Below, piece after piece: positions 44,698-55,021 of a stretch of 64,000 nucleotides of DNA (positions are counted from its first letter, which is position 1; the number at the start of each line of letters is the position of its first letter). The position numbers and the translations under genes are program-made. This DNA is from Athripsodes cinereus (lineage: Eukaryota; Arthropoda; Insecta; Trichoptera; Leptoceridae): contig OX388317.1 of the NCBI GenBank assembly GCA_947579605.1, positions 20,417,384 through 20,481,383 on the forward strand, read 5' to 3'. Below the pieces are notes generated by a model that was given only the letters and a program-made list of their open reading frames with translations, was not told the origin of the DNA and searched no databases.

Positions 44698-45186
44698 CAG
44701 GGATGTTGCGGATGTCGATTTTTACACATGCGCGGATGCGGATTTTTGAAGGCTCACATCCGCGGATGCGGATGCGAATGCGGATGCGGATGTTTAAGAT
44801 GTTATAAAAAAAAAAGTAGGAACTATCTTAGTTGGTAGGCCCCACTGTCAAATATGTGACGAAATTTTTGCTACAATAATATTATGGATTTTTTGGCGAA
44901 ATATTTTTTTTCTTCTTTGTTATTTGCAAAAATAAAATAAAACCGGCAAAAATAAATATGTGTCGGATCTTGTCACCATTATTTTCGTTCCCATTGGTTA
45001 ATGTCAATTGCAAACGGCACGCGCCATTCGCCGGCCCCGCCCCATTTCTTTCTTGTCTTACATTGTCTTACATCCGCATCCGCATGAACATCCGCATCGA
45101 TTATTGCGGATGCGGATGCAGATGTCCAAATACATGCGGAAGCTCCGCATTTGCGGATGCGGATGCGAATATTCGCAACATCCCTG
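44698..45186. mobile_element. hAT-type MITE with GCGGATG arrays and perfect 8-bp target duplication
   Basis: The ends CAGGGATGTTGCGGATG and ATTCGCAACATCCCTG are inverted. TTTAGTAG is duplicated exactly at 44690-44697 and 45187-45194. Each end carries several GCGGATGCGGATG units, inverted between ends (CATCCGCATCCGC on the other side), probably transposase-binding arrays. The 489-bp element has no transposase. The perfect duplication suggests a fairly recent insertion. Confidence 0.9.
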
Positions 45187-45194
45187 TTTAGTAG

Positions 45195-45540
45195 CGTATA
45201 ATATATTATGTGTACGTCAAATTTAATGGGTATTAAATATTTATTATTTAATTTATTTATTGATAATGCGTAAGAACTCCTTAAATTGCTAATTATAAGT
45301 ACCGATTTTTATAATAATAATAGAATTGCAAAAAGAAATCAAAAGAATTAGGAAAATGAAAAATGTAGCAATCGTACCGACAGTTCTATCAAGTACAGGA
45401 ATCATACCAAATCATCTTTTGAGAAGTTTAGATACATTGACACTAACACAAGAAACATAATTAGGTATATCACTTTACAGAATGCTGCAAATCTGAATAT
45501 TTGTAGGATAGTACGTATTTTTTTACAAATAGAAGAACCT
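45195..45540. other. No supported feature
   Basis: AT-rich spacer between the hAT element and the minisatellite. Confidence 0.4.
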
Positions 45541-45750
45541 AACGAACTGACACAGAAATAGGTGAAACTTAACGAACTGACAAAGAAATAGGTGAAACTT
45601 AACGGACTGACACAGAAATGGGTGAAACTTAACGGACTGACACAGAAATGGGTGAAACTTAACGAACTGACACAGAAATGGATGAAACTTAACGAAATGA
45701 CACAGAAATGGATGAAACTCAACGAACTGACACAGGAACGGGTGACATTT
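45541..45750. repeat. Minisatellite, seven exact-length 30-bp units
   Basis: Units starting AACGAACTGACACAGAAAT and ending GGTGAAACTT begin at 45541, 45571, 45601, 45631, 45661, 45691 and 45721. They have substitutions but no indels. Because 30 is a multiple of three, two minus-strand frames stay open through the array, giving a ten-residue repeat such as VKFHPFLCQF. There are no spacers between units. Confidence 0.95.
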
Positions 45751-46369
45751 CAACCCTAGATGTGTTACAATAGCAATCCGTTCATCACATTTTCATCATG
45801 TCTTTAGAAATCTTTCATACTCATTTTCGTCTCATAATAACCTTCCCATCGTTTGGGATTATTATCACACATCAAATATAATTATTTCAAAAAATCATAA
45901 AGAGATGGCGGTAGTTACTACGTGTTAAAGTCACATATGAAATTTTAAAATATTCTTTTACATAAAGGTAATATGAAATAACATGACCCACTACGTGTGA
46001 TGATACTTCAGATTTAACGTGGATATAAATAATAATTATGATTTATATGCGACTTATATCATTTTACGAGCGTTACGGGGCAAATTTATTTGATTGCGTA
46101 TTTAATTGCATGAGAAATTATGCGAATAATAATAATAATACTATTATAATAATCGACACGTAGATATTTTAGTACCTTCGTATATATGTTATTATGAAAA
46201 AATATTTATTTCACATATTATGTCCTGTAGGAATAGTTTTTTCATAACAATATAATTTGTCAGGAACCTTTTACATGCTTAGACTATACCTACAGACAGG
46301 CAGACAAAAAAATGAAAACAAATTAAGACAAGGAACAAAAGCTATAAAAACATATTCAAATTAAAATTA
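45751..46369. other. No supported feature
   Basis: AT-rich spacer with a short (AAT)n run near 46125-46139. Confidence 0.4.
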
Positions 46370-46492
46370 AAATATTTTTATTTAAACAAAATTAAAACTT
46401 GATAATATAATATACACACCTTATTACTAAAAAAACACATTTATTACATATTTGACCCTCAAAATTGTGCAGTGCTCGTGCTTTGAGGGTAT
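46370..46492 (-). mobile_element. LINE 3' tail, family D-related
   Basis: A T/A-rich left part with TTATTTAAACAAAATTAAAA, then a structured end: CCCTCAAA (46456-46463) pairs with TTTGAGGG (46482-46489), enclosing GTGCAGTGCTCGTGC. It is the same layout as 62440-62575. Confidence 0.5.
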
Positions 46493-47207
46493 AAACATAT
46501 TTCATACGATTTATATCACACAATAGCGCTTACCAAACATATAAAATAAGAAATCGAATCAGATACAGGGCGATACACTGAAGGTTTTCAAATGCACACT
46601 TATAAATTGGCAGCTTCATGTGCAGTATCTACAAGTATTCTTTGATCATCGAAAGTAAGCAAGTTATTTCCTCTGCACTAGCGAGTAAAAATACGCTAGT
46701 CATTAATATCGCGATTAAAATTATTTGTAAGACCTTTGCCTGCTTCTCAGTGACAAATCGCCTACGTTTAGTATGTGAAGATTAGTTGGAAGGCATTTAT
46801 TTACATTACTATTATTATTATTATCTCCTCAACCCCAAAACCAATTCGTTTTAAGGTTACATGTGACGTCAGAGATTCCAAAATACATAGGTACTAGGTG
46901 TATCTTATTATTGTAGAGGTAATTTCTTAGTATTTTGAAGGTGTCACCGATAATATGGATTTGTAAATAAGATTTGATATGTCATAATCTACCTATGTAA
47001 AATAAGACTGCTGCAAAAGCAATAAAATTGCTCGCATGAAACCAAGCAGCATAATTGTTAAATTTGTAAGTCGATCAAAGAGGAGGTGGTGAAGTTGTAC
47101 CACGAGTTGTGGAACACCATTATTGGAATGGTTTTATTTACTTTTTCTATTGTTTTAAGAGACAGCTTTCGTTTTAGTAAAACAGTACATCTATCTGTCA
47201 TTTTCTC
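46493..47207. other. No supported feature
   Basis: AT-rich spacer. Confidence 0.4.
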
Positions 47208-47615
47208 TATCTCTACCATCACAGCACATGCCACAAGTGGATTCACTAAATTAAATTAACATGGAGCTCAGAAACTAATTTTGTCCAAACTTTATAAAAT
47301 TTGAAACCCTGTGCCTCCCAGCTTAAAGCATAGAAGATCCCTCGAGGACTTCGAAAAGAAAATAAAAGGCCCAAAAAATCCAACCCAAAAAATTTTCTTT
47401 GGTTTTGTTGGGGTTGATTTCGGAATTTGAGTGACAAATTTATCTTGAAATATTTTAAAATTATTCGAAATATGACTGTTTTAATACTAAGATTGTTTTA
47501 TGTTAATCATTTTTTGTATACACTTGCAAAAAATAAAACATACAAGTTCTCCTCTCCGTACATATAAAAAAATAAGACATTCGGGATTATTGGCATCATT
47601 GAATTGATTAAGAAC
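47208..47615 (-). repeat. Rep-A pieces separated by about 270 bp
   Basis: 47208-47255 has CTACCATCACAGCACATGCC ACAAGTGGATTC; 47525-47615 has AACATACAAGTTCTCCTCTC, AATAAGACATTCGGGATTAT and GGCATCATTGAATTG. The order is right for one antisense copy split by an unidentified insertion at about 47256-47524. Confidence 0.5.
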
Positions 47616-48001
47616 TTGTAAGTTCCAAGACAGATGGTAATTAGAATATAATCAATGTCAAGATATGACTGGTTTTACTACCCATAAATGTGTCCAATAG
47701 AAGACGAGTATGCTTCTAGTCGACAAGTACGTGGATTATCACAGGGTCTAAAATTTTCAACAACAAATTCATTTTCAACAAAGCGACCCTTTGATGTTCC
47801 CTCATCACCTCAACGTTCCCTATTCTGTAAACAAACGTAATAATATTCTGGAATAACATCACGTTATCTTATCGTTACCTTACAGCAGTGGCTCTCAACT
47901 TCTTTTTAATCGGGGACCACTTAAACTTCTTTGTTGTTTGAAAGACCTTTTTGTTGCTCTCAATGTTTTTGATTTGGTAAAGATTTTTTTAAATGAAATA
48001 T

Positions 48002-48875
48002 CTATCTATCCGAACCATCTCGGCATATTACTTAAAAGGGGTAGTCAGTTGACTAACTGTATGTAATAAATATTACGTTATCCTCTCCATTCCAATAAAA
48101 ATGAAGACATTCAGGATGGTTTGACATACCGTATCACTGCTGGGGGCCTATTCTCCAATCTCGATTGATGGATGTCGCAAGCGAGATTTTATTACTTTCG
48201 ACTGATTTCTCAAAAACCCTATTCTTGAAAGTCGTAGACGACAAATGTCACACAATATCATGCGGGAATATGTCGAGTGGTGTTTTAGCACTCGAGATGA
48301 ATGTCACACCAATCGACATGTCAAAAATTGATAAAAATGGCCGCCGTGAGTCACTCAATGGTCGTTTACAATTCGCAAACGGTATAAAATAAAATAAAGT
48401 GATGCCGCATTTATAAAGTATATTAGTTTAAATAAAAATATAACAAAAAGTTTGATATTGATTGTGACTCCTCATATAAAAGCGCCATCTTTGTGCGTCA
48501 CGTGCCTCCCCACACGAAAGCGCCATCAGCGCCATCTCGTGAAAAAAAGTATAAATAAATTTAATTTTTCGATGACCACCAGTTGCCAGTAGCTTCTCGA
48601 ATGTCGACCGTTTAAATCTCGAATGGCGTCAAGAATAGGGTCGTAGACTACCATTCGACTTTTCGTGCGAGTTTTTCAATCGACATATCTCACAGGTGAC
48701 ATTTATCAATCGAGATTGGATAATAGGGCCCCTGAATTATGATGTTCAATGTCAATTTTTTTAATGTTTTACAAACGCCTGCCTTTTACAAGACTTTCCA
48801 ACAACTAACAGAAAAAAGGCAAAGCTGTTCTTTGTCAGTTACTCCACGGACAAAATACTCGACTTTTTAAAATCT
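48002..48875 (-). repeat. Rep-A copy split by a DNA transposon
   Basis: The antisense left part 48002-48142 (CATCTCGGCATATTACTTAA, GTTATCCTCTCCATTCC, AGACATTCAGGATGG) continues at 48732-48875 (AATTATGATGTTCAATGTCA, GCCTGCCTTTTACAAGAC, TTGTCAGTTACTCCACGG) after removal of the element at 48143-48731. The rejoined junction ATCACTGCTGAATTATGATG matches the family's CATCGCTGAATTTGAGATG. Confidence 0.78.
48143..48731. mobile_element. Non-autonomous DNA transposon, GGGGCCTATTCTCC ends, CTG duplication (copy 2)
   Basis: 589 bp, collinear with 16826-17429 and clearly homologous throughout. Ends GGGGCCTATTCTCCAATCTC and GAGATTGGATAATAGGGCCC. CTG duplicated at 48140-48142 and 48732-48734. Small differences include a duplicated GCGCCATC near 48527 and a missing ACATACAAAAACATAC-type stretch relative to copy 1. 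Confidence 0.85.
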
Positions 48876-48981
48876 GGAAACTTATTTTTGCCTGCATCGT
48901 TTATATTTAGTACATGTATTAAAAGAAATGTACCAGTGTTTCAAATATTTTATGCGTATTTAGTCAATTTAAAAAAAATAT

Positions 48982-49215
48982 CCTGTGGAGTCTCTGGCAA
49001 AGAATAGGTTTCACACTCTTTTTTGTAAACTTTCAAGTTAGTGTCCAGGTATTTATAAAACGTCCCGTGAGATACATTTAATATTTTCAAATTAGCGTTA
49101 AATTATACCACCCATCTTCAAAGTCTCAACTTTTTTGACATGAAGAGGATAACTTGCATGTTGACAACATGCAGTTTTCCCGCTAGCTACCCCACTCATG
49201 GGAAAATGCTGAGAG
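48982..49215 (+). repeat. Rep-A copy, near full length
   Basis: Sense copy: TGGAGTCTCTGGCAAAGAAT, TTTCACACTCTTTTTTGTAA, CAAATTAGCGTTAAATTATA, GACATGAAGAGGATAACTTG CATG and GCTAGCTACCCCACTCATGG. Confidence 0.75.
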
Positions 49216-49555
49216 GGGGTGAATGAACTAATCAGACTTCTTGCCGACTATTAATATAAGTCCCTCGCGGATCACTGTTTGGGAGCCACTCTCATACGTA
49301 GCAGTTACTCAAACAGACGCAGACACCGTGTTCTCTCTGCCTTAACTGCTTTGCATCTGTTGTTGATTTTAAACTTGATATAAATGTTGTTATCTTTAAG
49401 GATAGTAATATTATCACTATGTCTATACTGGTAGCATGACGTTGAATTAAACAATCATAATTCTGCCAAGGATCTAGAAACAAAAACGACCAAATGCTAA
49501 GGTGTTAATTGGATACTATCAAATTATTACCTTTAAATATTTCGTTCGATTTTTC
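49216..49555. other. No supported feature
   Basis: AT-rich spacer. Confidence 0.4.
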
Positions 49556-49690
49556 GTTCGGTTCGAGCCCAGGTGCCGGCAAATTCCCCTTTCACGACAC
49601 AAGCTTTTAGCTTACTGTGGAAGGTGTATAAGGTTGTATTTGGGTTTATAACAAAACCCAGATATATCTTTTTAAAAAAAAAAAAAAAAT
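49556..49690 (+). mobile_element. SINE-1 copy lacking its head
   Basis: Starts at the B box GGTTCGAGCCC (49559-49569), then GTGCCGGCAAATTCCCCTTT CACGACACAAGC, AAGGTGTATAAGGTTGTATT TGGG and an A-rich tail of about 16 bases. The A-box half is missing, as in 5'-truncated SINE insertions. Confidence 0.82.
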
Positions 49691-50077
49691 ACTACCGTTT
49701 AATATTTATTTTGTTTGCATATAATTTTTAGAACAGTAAACTCCCAATAAAATTAGGTTAAAATTATGTAATTGTCAAGGAAAACATAATATTTATTCGT
49801 CCTCCTTTCCCTTGACGTGTTGAAATTACTGGGATTCTATTAAAATTACACGGATCTGTATTTCTATGTCTAATAATTAATGCAATGCAGTTGTCAATCT
49901 CCTCGTGAATGATGTTTACGTGTCGAAACCGGATGCAACTCTCTTCAAATGTAAAGTGATAATCTGATAACAATACATAGTAATTCATTCAATAAAATAT
50001 GACACTATATTTAACAATGATAAAAACTATACATAAAATTAATATTTGATGGTTAATTTTAACCCCTAGAGGAGCTC
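49691..50077. other. No supported feature
   Basis: AT-rich spacer. Confidence 0.4.
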
Positions 50078-50178
50078 AATGCTAAAGACGACTGGCAGTC
50101 GTCCATTGCTCAGGATAGAAAGACTTGGAGATCTATTGTTTCGGAGGGAAAGTTCGGCCATCGGAAGTAAAAAGTAAG
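50078..50178 (+). pseudogene. LINE RT C-terminal remnant with AAGTAAGT tail
   Basis: Plus-strand frame DDWQSSIAQDRKTWRSIVSE GKFGHRK then a stop and an AAAGTAAGTAAAT tail. A final DR..WR..V segment right before the stop is characteristic of several RTE-like LINEs. Only about 100 bp remain. Confidence 0.55.
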
Positions 50179-50928
50179 TAAATAATTTTAACCCCAGACA
50201 TACCTGGTTGTGGTATTAGGGGTTGAGTTGTGTTACAGATATACCTATATTTTAGACACTTATTTGATAAATAATTTATCACTCGCTGTTTTCACAAAAA
50301 ACATGTTTCTTCGGGTTCACCACATAAATGCAATATTTTTAACCATTTTTATCTCTTCTAGCATACATAGTAGAAAACTCTTTGCACAATCGTGGATATT
50401 TTTTTACAATTTCTCAATATAATTTTGCTTTTGGTAACTTTTGGTACTAGTTGGTTCCTCGAGTCATGTTACCCTTAGAATCACGTTTGCAGGATATAGT
50501 ATTATTAAGATGATACATATATTATTATTATTGATGTTATACATACACTATATTCGTATATTGTCGTCGTTGAAACAGGCATGATGACGCTATCCATTTA
50601 TGTTACGTAAACACAGAAGATACCTATTATATCATATTCTAAATCAAACCCTTGATACAATGAAACTAACGTCTCATCGTAACGTTGACAATGTTTTATC
50701 TGCGGAGATAGAAACAACTGACATTACTGATGATTTTCTGATTCACGCAGTGCAACTAAAAGAACAATTGAACCAACTCATTTAATTATTGTCAAAGACA
50801 TAAAAAAGTACGCTTGTTTAAAACCATATATTTATTTTTTTATTTTTTTATTTGATCAATAAATATAACCTACATAGTTTTTTTTTAAAAGGAATCACTA
50901 TTTTTAAAGATATATCGTTATATTGATA
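50179..50928. other. No supported feature
   Basis: AT-rich. A 61-codon frame at 50600-50785 (MLRKHRRYLLYHILNQTLDT..) has a near-normal residue composition but no recognised motif and no gene context. Confidence 0.35.
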
Positions 50929-50943
50929 TGATTTTAGATGACT

Positions 50944-51192
50944 GCTGTGCGCCGGCGCACCCAGCAGAGACCTGTTATCTCCGTAATACAGGAGAGACGA
51001 TGGTCCTGGCTGGGACATGTTTTGAGAAAGAGCACCTCTTTCACAATACACCGTTCCTATGACAACGATATCAGAGCGCAGGGAATGTCGTGGAAAGAGG
51101 TGACGCTAATGGCGCAGAGACGCTCTGGATAGAGGAGGCTGGTCTCTGCCCTGTGCCCCAGAGAGGAGCGTTGAGGGCGATGATTGATTGAT
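50944..51192 (+). mobile_element. RTE-like LINE fragment, 15-bp target duplication
   Basis: Same family as 19.5 kb: GCTGTGCGCCGGCGCACCCA, GGTCCTGGCTGGGACATGTT, GACAACGATATCAGAGCGCA and AGGAGCGTTGAGGGCGATG with a (GATT)n tail. About 75 bp encoding MPNDSWPKRALFFRPQGFRR is deleted. TGATTTTAGATGACT is duplicated exactly at 50929-50943 and 51193-51207. Confidence 0.88.
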
Positions 51193-51451
51193 TGATTTTA
51201 GATGACTATGTATGAATTGTTATTTTGTGAGCTTTTTTTTCTACCGCGGTTTCCGTGGAGCGTCTACCATAAACGAGCGTTTATCTTAAACTATTTTTCG
51301 TCATCTTTAACAATTTTTTGGGTTTTGAGACAATTCATCAGTTTCATGCTTATTAACATCCCCAAAATCTTGTAATAATAAAATCCAAAGCATTATTTCT
51401 CAAAAAGAATTACTTTAAAAAATTCGGGAAAATCAGATTTTTCTAACGTTT

Positions 51452-51820
51452 TTTTTAATTTTCAAAGATGAATCTGGATTTGGAATAAACCTAAATACAT
51501 ACCAGATGCCCTCACAGTAAGCAAAATGCTTATGTCGTGGAGTTCAGAGTAAGGGTACAAACACAAAGAAAGCAGGTTGCCTGTTTTCCGATGCCTGCCT
51601 GCGTCTACCGGCGCCGAGAATGTTTACATGCATTTCAATGGACACGAACATAGTAAAAGCAGGAACGCCGATTGCGATTTACTTTGCGGGCGTTTACCGG
51701 CACTGATCGGCGCTGGCAACCTGCTTTCTTTGTGTTTGCACCCTGAGTCGGAAACGAGTAGAATCGAACCTGAGTCTCTCGACTGAAAGTTCTAGATTAT
51801 ATCATCAGGCTACCTATCAC
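51452..51820 (-). mobile_element. Diverged tRNA-derived SINE split by a MITE
   Basis: 51452-51552 matches the SINE-1 body in reverse (AAAGATGAATCTGGATTTGG AATAAACC, CTCACAGTAAGC, GTCGTGGAG). 51744-51820 carries the head: minus strand TAGCCTGATGATATAATC (A-box-like) and GGTTCGATTCT (B box). Removing 51553-51743 joins body to head in the SINE-1 order. Confidence 0.6.
51553..51743. mobile_element. MITE with 29-bp terminal inverted repeats
   Basis: Left GGGTACAAACACAAAGAAAG CAGGTTGCC; the right is its inversion GGCAACCTGCTTTCTTTGTG TTTGCACCC with one mismatch. Total 191 bp, GC-richer than its surroundings. Flanking TAA (51550-51552) and TGA (51744-51746) could be a 3-bp duplication with one change. 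No coding frame of its own. Confidence 0.85.
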
Positions 51821-52974
51821 CTCAAACGTTATTCTCTTGTTTCCTAGTTCATTTAATCATGTTTATTCAGTATCTATGTACCTATTGGAAGCATGTCAGT
51901 GTAGAGAGATATCATTGCAAACATAGTACCTACCTACGTAGTATCTACGTCGTAGAGAGTAGGTATTATTAATTTGGATTTGAAATAATTGTCTATTGTA
52001 TTCTACATATTTGTATATGTCAAAATTAAGCTGATATATTTTACAACTACCTACATCTATTATTATCGTGTGAATAAATCTCGATAATTTCTCGAATACG
52101 TATATCTCGAAAATATTTATACCTTGATACAAAGTTTTGCTTCTGAGCAATCTTCGATTACTCGAACGATTTGATTATATAAGTTTTCTGTAAAATTAAT
52201 TTATGTTCAAGTCAGCATTTCAAAATTATGAAAATATTACAATATTAATAGGTTTACAAGGGCTATTACTCTTATAACTCAAATATTTTGATGATCTTAC
52301 TATCAAGCAAACTCTTATATACCTCAAATATTTTATTCACATTGTTTTCTATAACTCGAGTTTTTTTGTAATGTTTCACACGTAAGCTAACCTCACTAAC
52401 ACGATATTTGTATAAACAAACCGATTTTTTGTAAGTCGACATTGTGTCGCTCTTACGAATAACCAAAACATTCGAGTTTGTAGACAATTCGATTTATTGT
52501 CAAAATTTAAATTTCAAGTTATCGAGATTCGATCATACCTTTACAAATGTAATAATATACCTATATGTGCTTTGTATACAAGTATATGTCTGTATTTATA
52601 GATTTGGTATGCCTATCTAGATTGACATGTAACATGTAGAGTACTGTAAAGACAATTGAAACGTATAATAGCAGAATAATTATGTAAATAATTATATTAA
52701 TTTCCACTGTTTCAATCTATCATAGATACCTTCTAATGTTTTGATTTAAAATTTCTATGTTAGTTCTTGTATAATGACTTGAATTCGATTTCCATTTTAG
52801 TATTGTCATTAAAATATTCCGTTGAGTCGATTGATGAAAATTATGCTGCTTATCATTAGGTATATAATCAGAGAACTCCTGTTGGATGTCAAAATGTGTG
52901 AGATTTCACATCTGGGTTATGTATTGCGCAGGCAAAAGTACAAATTATGGTTCTGGATTATTTTGTTTTAACGC
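51821..52974. other. No supported feature
   Basis: AT-rich, with many TCGA/CTCGAA words at 52135-52510, perhaps an old degenerate repeat. No gene. Confidence 0.35.
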
Positions 52975-53285
52975 CGTTTAACAGTCCCTAGACCGTCTCA
53001 AGGGCGCTGGTGAAGAGTGCAGTTTTCAATTTGCTTCTGTAGCTGGTGACAGTCTGATTGTCTCTCAATGGCACTGGTAGGCGATTTCATGTAACCAGCC
53101 CAACAACACCAAAAGCCCTCTCATAGAAGTTAGACTTACCGGTTCTATTGGGCTCAGTAAGTCTATTCACAGCCAGTTCCGAAGAGCGCAGAGGTCTTCT
53201 AATTGTCAAGTCAAGGGTACAAAGCTCTGTGAGGCATGATGGTGCCATTTTGTTTATAGCCTTGTAGACTACAAGGCATATTTTC
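52975..53285 (-). pseudogene. C-terminal remnant of a CR1/Jockey-group reverse transcriptase
   Basis: Minus strand: LCTLDLTIRRPLRSSELAVN, RTGKSNFYERAFGVVGLVT, a stop where tryptophan is expected, NRLPVPLRDNQTVTSYRSKL KTALFTSALETV and a stop. The F..A...WN.LP..LR....S.FK..LK..LF pattern is the usual end of CR1/Jockey-group RT proteins. The W-to-stop change and the missing RT core show it is dead. It is GC-richer than its flanks and differs in sequence from the 42-kb LINE. Confidence 0.65.
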
Positions 53286-53500
53286 TACTGTCTACCCTCA
53301 GCTAATGTAATAAATAATGGCAAAATAGAAGAATGCCGGGGAACTGGCAGAAAACAGACGTTGTGGCAGCGCAATATACAATACTGAACTGGAATGAGAG
53401 GTGTGGTGGAGTTGTTCCAGACAGCGCAGGACAGCGAAGCCTATGCTAGAGTGGTCACCAATGTCGAGGGGATCTGACACGTCACTTGCAAAAGAAGATC
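53286..53500 (-). other. GC-richer block upstream of the RT remnant, unassigned
   Basis: One 60-codon minus frame (53298-53480) and less AT than its flanks. It may be the upstream part of the same dead LINE, but no RT motif is visible. Confidence 0.3.
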
Positions 53501-53587
53501 TTTCGAAAGCTCCCCCTATGATGTATCGTTTCTAATTAAAGGGAGAAAATCCAGCAAGTATTGAGACTGTAGTGGGAACAAATTTAG

Positions 53588-53672
53588 TAAAATTACACAT
53601 GCCTTTTACAGGACATTAAAAAACTTACGGAAAAGAGTGAATAACCAATTATTTGCCGGTTTTTCTACGGAA
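53588..53672 (-). repeat. Rep-A 5' fragment
   Basis: Antisense 5' part only: TGCCTTTTACAGGACATTAA, AACTTACGGAAAAGAGTGAA and TATTTGCCGGTTTTTCTACG. Confidence 0.65.
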
Positions 53673-54294
53673 TATCAATCAACCTCATCGATGGATTAAA
53701 AAATATGAGTAAAAGGTAATTTCATTATCACAACTATTTCCGCTACTATCAAAGTTAATACTTAACCATAATTTTCGATACTTGCTTAGCTGTTCCGTAA
53801 AGGAAAATTGTAATCACAACTTATGTACATATTTGAAAGAGGATCTGTAGATAGGGTAAAGGATACAAAATAAACTAACATAACTTTAAAACAAAGTTGG
53901 GACTCAAAACACGCCACCAAGTAAAAGCTGTACGATTGTATATTCTTGTATAAAATTATTCGTCTAATGAATCAAAGGAGCTTTATATTGTGTATCAAAG
54001 AAGATACAATATAGACAGATAACACAGTAGGGACAAATAAATATACATAGATACATAAGAAAGACAACATCATCTTGTATGTGGCAGTAGGAAGCAATCA
54101 TTGTTGAATTTAGGTGACAATCAGTGGATATTGTGTTCGACGTAACAAATAGTGTCTTTGAATGCAGTAGAAAATACGAAATAGAATATATAGAACGGTA
54201 CTGGGAAACCTAAGAATGCGTTATATTGAAAATATATTCGAATATAGACGAGACGATTGATATATTGAAATACTAGATTGACTTACTTACTTTA
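53673..54294. other. No supported feature
   Basis: AT-rich spacer. Confidence 0.4.
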
Positions 54295-54425
54295 CTTTTC
54301 GTATGGCCCGGTGTTGATAAATCTTAGCTCATGTGGGCTGCGTCGTGTCCTCTACAGTCTTGGCTTCAGTGCTGAGAGCCAGTTCACCGCCTCCGGTCCT
54401 GCTTTATGGATGTCCTGCAGATCCA
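54295..54425 (-). mobile_element. LINE 3' end fragment with AAGTAAGT tail
   Basis: Minus strand: GC-rich CAGGACCGGAGGCGGTGAAC, GTAGAGGACACGACGCAGCC CACATGAGC, then CCATACGAAAAGTAAAGTAA GTAAG. The tail unit is like that of the remnant at 50078. Possible frames give CRGHDAAHMS but with stops. Confidence 0.45.
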
Positions 54426-54567
54426 GATGCAGATAGACTTAATTAACGAGTATACTTAGTACTTTTAAATAAATGACATAATTAAAGTGGTAATTAATTC
54501 ACCTTATTTTTATACGTAACGAAAAGTATGTATTTTCATTTTGTCATGAAATTTCTTTTTACTTACT

Positions 54568-54778
54568 TAACCTTCACAGCGTATCCCATAAGTAGGGTAG
54601 CCAGCAGCCCAGCCATGTGAAATACACATGCAAGCTATCTGTGCCAACAAAAAATGAAGACATTCTGAATGGGTGGCATACCTCATCGCTGAATTAAACA
54701 CCTGCCTTTTACATGGCACTGGAAAGCTCAAAGAAAAGAGTGGAAGACATATTCTTTGCCGGTTACTCCAAGGTTTGT
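54568..54778 (-). repeat. Rep-A copy
   Basis: Antisense, near full length with a roughly 30-bp internal deletion: CACAGCGTATCCCATAAGTA, ACACATGCAAGCTATCTGTG, GGGTGGCATACCTCATCGCT GAATT, CACCTGCCTTTTACATGGCA and TTCTTTGCCGGTTACTCCAA. Confidence 0.78.
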
Positions 54779-54836
54779 TGAAATTTTTATTTGGTTTTAG
54801 AAAATTTTACAAACTCACAATTTACTTAGTTATTTA

Positions 54837-54950
54837 TACCATCACGGCATTTCCTAAAAGTGAAGTAGCCGGTAGACCAATTGCATGTAATAAACATACG
54901 GATCACCCTCTCTACCAATAATAAACATTTATTCAGGAAGGGTGGCATTC
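54837..54950 (-). repeat. Rep-A 3' half
   Basis: Antisense: TATACCATCACGGCATTTCC, GTAGCCGGTAGACCAATTGC ATGTAATAAACATACGG and TTCAGGAAGGGTGGCATTC. Confidence 0.75.
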
Positions 54951-55021
54951 ACGCCTATTTATAGTTACGATGATTACATCAATTATTTTATAAAATCCCT
55001 TTGAAAAATGCGAAGTTTATT

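Noticed and set aside
45541..45750. CRISPR-like array
   Set aside because: Units are contiguous with no spacers, and the context is eukaryotic.
45402..45753. 106- and 76-codon minus-strand repeat proteins
   Set aside because: Open frames follow automatically from a 30-bp indel-free minisatellite; no other evidence for coding.
51577..51786. 69-codon ORF
   Set aside because: Spans the boundary of a MITE and a SINE, so it cannot be an ancestral gene.
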